From Desulfobacterales bacterium (lineage in GTDB: Bacteria > Desulfobacterota > Desulfobacteria > Desulfobacterales > UBA11574), in the NCBI GenBank assembly GCA_012974475.1, contig JAAXQD010000202.1:1-5475 (forward strand): a stretch of 5,475 bases of DNA, written 5' to 3'. Under the pieces are notes generated by a model that was given only the letters and a program-made list of their open reading frames with translations, made no database searches and was not told the DNA's origin. The position numbers were made by a program, and so were the translations under genes. This document shows positions 1-4,899 of this stretch, one piece after another. Positions within the stretch are counted from its first letter, which is position 1. Each line of letters opens with the position of its first letter.

Positions 1-25
1 GTAACGCTGTGATTAAAATTTAAGC

Positions 26-72
26 CTGACAACGGGATACCGGGGTTTTAGATTCCTGAGATCGCTTGTCAG
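26..72. repeat. 7-bp inverted repeat, wide loop
   Basis: CTGACAA at 26-32 is the exact reverse complement of TTGTCAG at 66-72, with 33 bases between. There is no adjacent T-run, so it is not a standard terminator. It could be a chance match or the tail of something lying left of the window. Confidence 0.25.
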
Positions 73-424
73 AAGGTGGAAATATCATCCACTTCAAAAA
101 CCTGTGATATGTCTAACAGATCCGAACTTGGCCTTGATTGCATATGGCTATTGATCACCGGATCTGGACTATTTCAATATTCTCTTTCTGTCTGGGGTGC
201 TCTGTTAGTTCAACGGATAAACGGCAATAAAAGCTGTGGATGCCTTGGTTTTGTCTTCCGTAAACCCTGCCGTAATTAGAGATTTCTTGAAAATGTCCAT
301 GGTCCGGACCCGGATTTCCCAGTCCTTATCCAGAATGATCGGTTTTGAGCAAGGAGACAAGGTGCCGGATTCGAATGCCACTTGCTGGAGAAACCCTTTC
401 CACTTCATGCGCCCATTCTGAAAG

Positions 425-528
425 ATTTCCTAGCGCCCCCCAATGATAAAACGCCCGGGGAACCCCGGCAACGGTTCCATCACCCGTAGTCGCGTAGAAC
501 CGGCTCCGGTAAAACGGTACCGCGAAAT
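425..528. repeat. Palindrome-dense element with terminal inverted repeats
   Basis: The outer ends pair as ATTTC (425-429) with GAAAT (524-528), continued by GCG (433-435) with CGC (521-523) across a 3-base bulge. Inside are CCGGGG-AA-CCCCGG (455-468), CGGTTC (472-477) with GAACCG (497-502), ACCGG-CT-CCGGT (499-510) and the 8-bp palindrome CGGTACCG (515-522). Some of these pairings exclude each other. The 7-mer TAAAACG occurs at 447-453 and again at 510-516. Such density in about 100 bp suggests a structured RNA, a small non-autonomous repeat or a recombination site, but I recognise no family. Classic integron attC core sites (GTTRRRY) are not seen. Confidence 0.35.
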
Positions 529-789
529 GAGGTTCATCTCCCCGTTATTTGCTTGCCAGATATCATTTGGGGCATACCCATCGTTGGCTAAAAGGTTCTT
601 GTGCTTTTTGTTGCTGTTTGCAGTGTTGCTTGACCGAAATCCCAAAAAATGTTCGGATCGATGCGCCTCTATAACGGCGATCCAATTAAATTTACCGGAG
701 GTGGAATGAGAAAATCGAGAAAGAGTGGAGACAATGATTGTCTTTTATGGTTGGTATCGGTTAGCATGGGTTCATAAAAACTATTAAAA

Positions 790-808
790 AATATTGACAC
801 ACAATATT
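790..808. promoter_or_regulatory. Candidate operator over the regulator promoter
   Basis: AATATTG (790-796) and CAATATT (802-808) form a perfect 7-bp inverted repeat around the spacer ACACA. The -35 hexamer TTGACA (794-799) lies inside it, so a bound repressor would block RNA polymerase directly. The obvious candidate ligand is the HTH protein encoded just downstream, acting on its own gene. AT-rich sequence raises the chance of a random match, and I see no second perfect copy ahead of tupA. Confidence 0.45.
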
Positions 809-822
809 ATGAAAACTATACC
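794..822 (+). promoter_or_regulatory. Sigma70-type promoter for the regulator gene
   Basis: A perfect -35 box TTGACA (794-799) is followed after exactly 17 bp by TATACC (817-822), which matches the -10 consensus at its first four positions. Transcription would start near 829, leaving a leader of roughly 50 bases before the regulator ATG. Confidence 0.6.
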
Positions 823-847
823 TATAAATGTCTAATTGGGATATTTT

Positions 848-880
848 ATGACCAACACTCAAAAAAGCAAAACAAAATGA
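848..880 (+). CDS. Possible 10-codon leader peptide coupled to the regulator
   Basis: ATG at 848 opens a frame for MTNTQKSKTK that ends at TGA 878-880. The stop overlaps the regulator start codon as ATGA (877-880), the usual arrangement for translational coupling. A weak Shine-Dalgarno-like GGGA (838-841) lies six bases before this ATG, whereas the regulator ATG has only A-rich sequence in front of it. The peptide itself looks unremarkable (polar, lysine-rich). It may be a device to load ribosomes onto the regulator message, or simply a chance frame. Confidence 0.25.
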   Translation: MTNTQKSKTK

Positions 881-1785
881 AAAAATTTTTATCGACAAAA
901 GAAGTGGCCCAATTTTTAGGGGTAAACGAAAAAATGGTGTATACCCTGGTTTCAGAAAAAGGGCTTCCGGCAACCAAAGTGACGGGAAAGTGGCTTTTCC
1001 CGCATTATCTGGTGGAACAGTGGCTGGAGAATGAAACCATCAATTATCCAAAGCCAACGGTTCCTTTACCCCCGTATCAAGGACTTCTGATCATCACCGG
1101 GAGCAACGATATCCTTCTTGATCGTATGATTTCCCTGTTCAATCGCCTGCATCCCGAGCATTTGGCGGTCTTTGGAAACCTGGGAAGCATGGGAGGGATT
1201 CGGGCGCTCCGGCGCAATCTCTGCCATATTGCATCGAGCCACCTGCTTCAGGAAAACGGGCAGGACTATAATTTCGGCTTTGCCAGAGAGGAGCTGGAGC
1301 AGTTGCCGGCGGTGGTCAACTTCTGTCAGCGGCAGCAGGGACTTTTGCTGGCAAAAGGGAATCCAAAAGGGATTCAAAAAGTAGCCGATTTAGGGAAAAC
1401 GGGCATAAAGATTGTCAATCGCCCTTTGGGCACCGGAACCCGGTTGCTCTTTGACGGAGAACTTAAAAAGGCTGGAATCATAGGAGACCAGATCAAAGGC
1501 TACCAACTGGAGCTTCAGCGGCACCTGGATGTGGGGCTTGAGGTGTTGTCCGGCAGGGCGGATGCAGGTCCCGGAATCGAGGCAGTGGCGGGTCTGCTGG
1601 ATCTTGATTTTATACCCCTGCGCTGGGAGCGCTTTGATTTTCTTGTTCTCAAAGATCGGTTTTTCGAAAAAGGCGTACAACTCTTTTTAGGACTTTTACC
1701 TGAAGCCGCCTTTCGGGAATTAACTCAAGACCTGAAAGGATATGATATAAGTCTCTGCTCGAAGATGGTTTTCCCCCAGAAATGA
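877..1785 (+). CDS. HTH (excisionase/MerR-like) regulator with PBP-like oxyanion-sensing domain
   Basis: This 302-residue cytoplasmic protein is probably the tungstate/molybdate-responsive transcription factor of the adjacent transporter. Residues 1-52 form an excisionase-type helix-turn-helix (HTH_17 pattern): STKEVAQFLGVNEKMVYTLV, then a wing with KVTGKWLFP and the closing VEQWL helix. A proline-rich linker (about 58-67) leads to a periplasmic-binding-protein-like domain (about 69-300) of the type found in molybdate-related regulators. Visible family motifs are TGSND (74-78), NLGSMGG (101-107), NRPLGTGTRLLFD (181-193) and HLDVGLEVLSGRADAG (216-231), then the LDLDFIPLRWERFDFLV stretch. There is no signal peptide, consistent with an intracellular sensor. 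The start is supported by HTH_17 beginning right at the N-terminus; a conventional ribosome binding site is lacking. Which oxyanion binds, and whether it represses or activates, cannot be read from sequence. Confidence 0.85.
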   Translation: MKKFLSTKEVAQFLGVNEKMVYTLVSEKGLPATKVTGKWLFPHYLVEQWLENETINYPKPTVPLPPYQGLLIITGSNDILLDRMISLFNRLHPEHLAVFGNLGSMGGIRALRRNLCHIASSHLLQENGQDYNFGFAREELEQLPAVVNFCQRQQGLLLAKGNPKGIQKVADLGKTGIKIVNRPLGTGTRLLFDGELKKAGIIGDQIKGYQLELQRHLDVGLEVLSGRADAGPGIEAVAGLLDLDFIPLRWERFDFLVLKDRFFEKGVQLFLGLLPEAAFRELTQDLKGYDISLCSKMVFPQK

Positions 1786-1799
1786 GTAGGAAAAAACAA

Positions 1800-1849
1800 G
1801 GCGCTGTGGTTCAAATCCCTTCTCGTTCAAAGCGCCGAGTCACTTTTTT
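1800..1849 (+). promoter_or_regulatory. Stem-loop plus T-run between regulator and tupA
   Basis: GGCGCT (1800-1805) pairs with AGCGCC (1831-1836) around a 25-base loop, and six Ts follow at 1844-1849. The seven-base gap between stem and T-run and the large loop make this a poor intrinsic terminator, so partial termination, attenuation or a regulator-binding site are alternatives. The loop contains GTTCAAA twice (1809-1815 and, running into the stem, 1825-1831). No clear promoter for tupA is visible afterwards, so read-through from the regulator promoter may be needed. Confidence 0.3.
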
Positions 1850-1887
1850 AAATGCGGATTAAAGTCTTTTGGATTTGGGATATGTTG

Positions 1888-1894
1888 AAGGCGG
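1888..1894 (+). promoter_or_regulatory. tupA: Ribosome binding site deciding the tupA start
   Basis: AAGGCGG lies seven bases before ATG 1902. This favours 1902 over the in-frame upstream TTG at 1869, which has no comparable site and would add 11 residues ahead of the signal peptide. Confidence 0.6.
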
Positions 1895-1901
1895 TGTGAA
1901 T

Positions 1902-2828
1902 ATGGACTGTAAACGGAAAGTTTTGAATAAACGAATGGGCCCTGCGATTCTGATTTTCCTTGCCCTTTTGCTACTCCCCCTTACAGCCAAAGGAGAATCA
2001 AAGATAATCAAGATGGCCACAACCACCAGCACCGAAAATTCGGGACTTCTGGATGTGCTTATTCCTGAATTTACCCGGGAAACCGGTATCCAGGTCAAGG
2101 TTTTCGCCAAAGGGACAGGGGCGGCATTGAGAGACGGTATGGAAGGTAATGTGGATGTCATCTTTGTCCATGCAAAAAGCAGAGAAGCGGTTTTTGTGGC
2201 GCAAGGTTATGGTGCCTATCGTCTGGATGTAATGCACAACGACTTTGTGATTATCGGTCCTGCCGCCGACCCTGGGAAAATTGAGGGAATGCGTGATGCG
2301 GCCGGTGCATTCAGGAAAATAGCCGCGGCAAAGGTAAAATTCATCTCCCGCGGAGATGACAGCGGCACCCATATCAAGGAACAGGCCATCTGGAAAGCCA
2401 GCGGAGAGGCGCTGAAGACCGAAGCTACCGTGATCATAAAAAAAAGCAAGAAACACGCCCTTTCTTTTGTGTATCCCGTGGGGTTGGGGAAGCGTTATAT
2501 ATCCATTGGCCAGGGTATGGGGAAAGCCCTGACATTTGCAGAAGAGAAACAGGCCTATACCCTTACCGATCGGGGAACATTTTTTAAATACAAGTATGGG
2601 CGAAAGCTTGGCCTTAATCTTGAGATTTTATGTGAAGGGGATCCCAGGCTGTTTAACCCCTACGGCGTGATCCCCGTCAGCCCCAAAAAACATCCCCATG
2701 TTAAATTCGCGTCAGCGGATCGGCTCGCCAAATGGCTGGTATCGACTCAGGCCCAGGCGCTCATCGGGCAATACAAAATTGCCGGAAGGCAGGCCTTTTT
2801 CCCGGATGCAGAGCCTGTTGCAGAATAG
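1902..2828 (+). CDS. tupA: Tungstate ABC transporter substrate-binding protein TupA
   Basis: This periplasmic protein binds tungstate with high affinity and delivers it to TupBC. The 308 residues start with a Sec signal peptide: a basic n-region (KRK...NKR), a hydrophobic core (about 13-27) and likely cleavage after AKG (residue 31). The mature protein opens with the TupA hallmark TTTSTENSG (40-48), followed by GTGAAL (71-76), the NVDVIFVHAKS strand (83-93), DVMHNDFVIIGP (109-120), RGDDSGTH (150-157), GQGMG (203-207), AYTLTDRGTF (218-227) and a C-terminal VIPVSPKKHPHV block. The TTTS and RGDDSGTH segments are the known oxyanion contacts in this family and both are intact, which favours TupA over ModA or WtpA. 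Oddly, W164 and GQGMG are about 39 residues apart, roughly 20 more than I expect for TupA. The ATG at 1902 is chosen for its ribosome binding site. Tungstate rather than molybdate specificity is inferred from family. Confidence 0.92.
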   Translation: MDCKRKVLNKRMGPAILIFLALLLLPLTAKGESKIIKMATTTSTENSGLLDVLIPEFTRETGIQVKVFAKGTGAALRDGMEGNVDVIFVHAKSREAVFVAQGYGAYRLDVMHNDFVIIGPAADPGKIEGMRDAAGAFRKIAAAKVKFISRGDDSGTHIKEQAIWKASGEALKTEATVIIKKSKKHALSFVYPVGLGKRYISIGQGMGKALTFAEEKQAYTLTDRGTFFKYKYGRKLGLNLEILCEGDPRLFNPYGVIPVSPKKHPHVKFASADRLAKWLVSTQAQALIGQYKIAGRQAFFPDAEPVAE

Positions 2829-2843
2829 TGTTTTTTATGAAGC

Positions 2844-2876
2844 TCTCCGCCGTCCCGTGGTGAAGGGATCTCCGCC
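2844..2876. repeat. Direct repeat flanking a small hairpin after tupA
   Basis: TCTCCGCC occurs at 2844-2851 and 2869-2876, a 25-bp period. Between the copies GTCCC (2852-2856) can pair with GGGAT (2865-2869, sharing its last base with the second repeat). It may be a protein-binding site or an RNA element controlling expression of tupBC, or chance. Confidence 0.3.
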
Positions 2877-2952
2877 ATACTCTGATAAATGGATGGGATA
2901 TTGAAAAATATAAAATAGATTGAGGCCCTTGAAAATATTATCGCTTTCGAAT

Positions 2953-2973
2953 AGTCCCGCTTAGGCCGGGGCT
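2953..2973 (+). promoter_or_regulatory. Intergenic hairpin between tupA and tupB
   Basis: AGTCCCG (2953-2959) pairs with CGGGGCT (2967-2973), seven pairs including one G-U, around the loop CTTAGGC. No T-run follows, so it is not an intrinsic terminator. Position after a binding-protein gene and before its permease gene fits a message-stabilising or processing hairpin of the kind known between malE and malF, which would keep TupA more abundant than TupBC. Confidence 0.4.
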
Positions 2974-3015
2974 CAAATTAATGCATCCGTAGGTGCAAAA
3001 AAATAAACAGCGACC

Positions 3016-3711
3016 ATGACTTTTTTGACAGACAGCTTTCTATCGGCCATACTTCTTATCTGGACCCTGAATCATGATCTTCTGGTCATCGTCGGCGTTT
3101 CCCTGAAGATGAGTTCCATCTCCACGTTTGCTGCCGGCTTACTGGGGGTACCGTCAGGATTTCTCATTGCCTTTTCCGAGTTTCGGGGAAAGCGACTGGT
3201 CATCACCCTGCTCAACACCCTCCTCGCCCTGCCCACGGTGGTGGTGGGTCTGTTTGTCTACGCCTTTATCTCCAGGCGGGGTATTTTCGGCACCTATGAT
3301 CTTCTTTACACCCAAAAAGCCATTATCATCGGCCAGATAATTCTTATCGTTCCCATCATTACGACCTTCACCATCTCTGCTGTGAGCCGCATCGATGACC
3401 GATATCGGAAGGCCGCCTTAACCCTTGGCGCGAACCTGATGCAAACCGCCCGGGTCATTATCCGCGAAGCCCGCTTTGCCATCATGGCCGCCATTGTCAT
3501 GGCCTTCGGGAGGGTCATCGCAGAAGTGGGAATCAGCATGATGCTTGGGGGTAACGCCAAGGGATTCACCCGAACCATGACCACGGCCATGGCTTTGGAA
3601 TATGACAAAGGAGAATTTGTCTTGAGCGTCGCCCTGGGGATCGTGCTTCTGTGTGTCAGTTTCGGTGTCAATGTTTTTTGTAATTACTTCCAAGGAAGAT
3701 CCAGACTGTGA
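3016..3711 (+). CDS. tupB: Tungstate ABC transporter permease TupB
   Basis: This 231-residue inner-membrane protein forms, as a dimer, the channel for tungstate. Hydrophobic stretches at about 21-53, 61-86, 101-123, 156-178 and 201-223 give five to six membrane helices, typical for the family. The segment LLALPTVVVGLFVY (69-82) and the C-terminal GFTRTMTTAMALEYDKGEF (183-201) are characteristic of TupB-type permeases. The cytoplasmic EAA coupling loop lies around 132-156 (KAALTLGANLMQTARVIIR), with the conserved glycine at G138, and docks onto TupC. An in-frame TAA at 3004-3006 limits the N-terminus to this ATG or later. No good ribosome binding site precedes it, so initiation may be weak. 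It lies 187 bp after tupA and overlaps tupC by four bases. Confidence 0.93.
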   Translation: MTFLTDSFLSAILLIWTLNHDLLVIVGVSLKMSSISTFAAGLLGVPSGFLIAFSEFRGKRLVITLLNTLLALPTVVVGLFVYAFISRRGIFGTYDLLYTQKAIIIGQIILIVPIITTFTISAVSRIDDRYRKAALTLGANLMQTARVIIREARFAIMAAIVMAFGRVIAEVGISMMLGGNAKGFTRTMTTAMALEYDKGEFVLSVALGIVLLCVSFGVNVFCNYFQGRSRL

Positions 3712-4721
3712 AGCCCATACTTTATCAACTGAAAAATCTTGTCAAGGCTTACGACGGCCGGGTGGTGTTGGATCTAAAGCGCCTTTTTCTCGAAAAAGGC
3801 AAGGTGATCGGACTTCTAGGTCCCAACGGTGCCGGCAAAACAACGCTCCTTGAAATTCTGGCCTTTCTTCTACCGCCCACTTCCGGAGAAATCTGGTTTA
3901 AACAGGAGAAGGTCCATTTAAATGTAGGCAAGCTGATGAAGCTGAGGCGCAAGGTGGTGCTCGTTCAACAGCAGCCCCTTCTGTTTACCACGACGGTGTT
4001 CAAAAATGTCGAGTTCCCGCTGAAGGTAAGAAAGACGCCCAAAGGCAAAAGATCGCGAATGGTCGATGAACTCCTTGATCTGGTGGACATGAGATCATTC
4101 AGGGATGCCGACGCTCATAAGCTTTCCGGCGGCCAGACCCAACGGGTGGCCATCGCGCGGGCACTCGCCTGTTCCCCCGAGGTCGTTCTCCTGGATGAGC
4201 CCATGAGCAGCGTCGATGTGGAAAACCAAGTTACCCTGGCGCGTATCATCCATGAGATCAGTCGACAAAGAGGGATGTCGGTTGTTTTCACCTCCCATGA
4301 CGTGGTCCAAACGTCGAGGCTGGCAGATGACAGCATATTTCTTCTTGACGGTAAGGTTGCAAAATCAGCATATGAAAATATCTTTAGTGCCCGCATCGAA
4401 ACCGTTACCGGAGATCACAAATTTTGCACGCTCCCGAACGGTCTCCAACTAAAAATTAAGTCTGAAAAAACGGGACCCATCAGAATATCCATTGCCCCCG
4501 GTGAGTTGAGACTCAGTCCAAATACGCCCAAAAGATCAGAAAATACCGTAAAGGGAAAAATTGTTCAACTCAACGAAGAGCGAATACATGTACGCGCCCT
4601 CGTAGATGCCGAAGTGCCGCTGAATGTATTGATCCCCAAAGAATCGTTCAACCGCTATGACACGGGCATTGGTGATGACGTCTGGGTGACGTGCCCGGTG
4701 GAGAGCATCGATATCTTTTAG
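3708..4721 (+). CDS. tupC: Tungstate ABC transporter ATP-binding protein TupC with C-terminal TOBE-like domain
   Basis: This cytoplasmic ATPase energises TupB; it has 337 residues and begins at a GTG overlapping the tupB stop (GTGA, 3708-3711). A ribosome binding site AAGGAAG (3692-3698) sits nine bases upstream inside tupB. All nucleotide-binding motifs are intact: Walker A GPNGAGKTT (38-46), Q-loop around Q87-Q89, ABC signature LSGGQTQR (139-146), Walker B VVLLDEP (159-165), D-loop SSVD (167-170) and switch histidine H197 in TSHD. After about residue 225 the protein continues for roughly 110 residues, including ISIAPGELRLS (261-271) and a following beta-rich stretch to the end. This resembles the TOBE/MOP extension of ModC-type ATPases and may bind the oxyanion or act in feedback control. 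Identification as TupC rests on the operon; ATPase sequence alone would not separate tungstate from molybdate. Confidence 0.9.
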   Translation: MKPILYQLKNLVKAYDGRVVLDLKRLFLEKGKVIGLLGPNGAGKTTLLEILAFLLPPTSGEIWFKQEKVHLNVGKLMKLRRKVVLVQQQPLLFTTTVFKNVEFPLKVRKTPKGKRSRMVDELLDLVDMRSFRDADAHKLSGGQTQRVAIARALACSPEVVLLDEPMSSVDVENQVTLARIIHEISRQRGMSVVFTSHDVVQTSRLADDSIFLLDGKVAKSAYENIFSARIETVTGDHKFCTLPNGLQLKIKSEKTGPIRISIAPGELRLSPNTPKRSENTVKGKIVQLNEERIHVRALVDAEVPLNVLIPKESFNRYDTGIGDDVWVTCPVESIDIF

Positions 4722-4781
4722 CCTAAAGTGGGATCTATAATCATCAAAAAAATATTTGTTGCTGCTAAAGTAGATTTTTCA

Positions 4782-4790
4782 TGGTATAAA
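4782..4790 (+). promoter_or_regulatory. Possible extended -10 promoter for the lipoprotein gene
   Basis: TGGTATAAA contains the TGn extension followed by TATAAA (4785-4790). No good -35 hexamer lies 16-18 bp upstream, which is tolerated for extended -10 promoters. Transcription would start near 4797, about 100 bases before the lipoprotein ATG, and would separate that gene from the tup operon. Confidence 0.4.
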
Positions 4791-4887
4791 AATTGGAATC
4801 AAAAGACGGTTTTCGTCCGGCAATGTACATTCTTATATGCCAAGCCGCATGCTGCGATACATCCAGCCATCGCTATCAATCAAATAC

Positions 4888-4893
4888 AGGAGG
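4888..4893 (+). promoter_or_regulatory. Strong ribosome binding site of the lipoprotein gene
   Basis: A perfect AGGAGG sits six bases before ATG 4900. It is the best Shine-Dalgarno sequence in the window and fixes the start of the lipoprotein gene. Confidence 0.8.
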
Positions 4894-4899
4894 AAATCG

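Larger units (their letters stand above)
1..789. other. Region without a recognisable gene
   Basis: No protein family is recognisable on either strand. The longest open frames are short (under about 105 codons), overlap each other on opposite strands and lack convincing ribosome binding sites. One minus-strand frame stays open from 744 to 205 except for a single TAG at 430-432. However, the plus-strand frame over much of the same stretch is also nearly open, so this is weak evidence for a decayed gene. The first bases contain stops in all three forward frames by position 23, so no upstream plus-strand gene runs far into the window. The only structured parts I see are an inverted repeat near the left end and a palindrome-rich block at 425-528. 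Composition becomes AT-rich after about 770, as expected for a promoter region. Confidence 0.6.

Noticed and set aside
443..709. 88-codon plus-strand frame with a hydrophobic segment
   Set aside because: No ribosome binding site or family, and it crosses the palindromic block; kept only as part of the unassigned region.
1869..1901. Upstream TTG start for tupA adding 11 residues
   Set aside because: It lacks a ribosome binding site, while ATG 1902 has one at ideal spacing and gives a normal signal peptide.
1998..2456. 152-codon open frame on the minus strand
   Set aside because: It lies wholly inside tupA, whose frame has clear family motifs; the antisense translation shows no recognisable domain.
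2492..2502. CGTTATATA, resembling half of a ModE-binding site
   Set aside because: It lies inside tupA coding sequence with no matching second half; likely chance.
2983..3003. Hairpin around TGCATCCGTAGGTGCA followed by A-run
   Set aside because: The stem is short and bulged, and the A-run lies on the wrong side for a plus- or minus-strand intrinsic terminator.
3306..3671. 121-codon minus-strand frame rich in Met, Ala and Arg
   Set aside because: It is antisense to the conserved EAA-loop part of tupB; its composition is what the reverse complement of a hydrophobic membrane protein gives.
4805..4817. GACG/CGTC mini-hairpin after tupC as terminator
   Set aside because: Only four base pairs and no following T-run.
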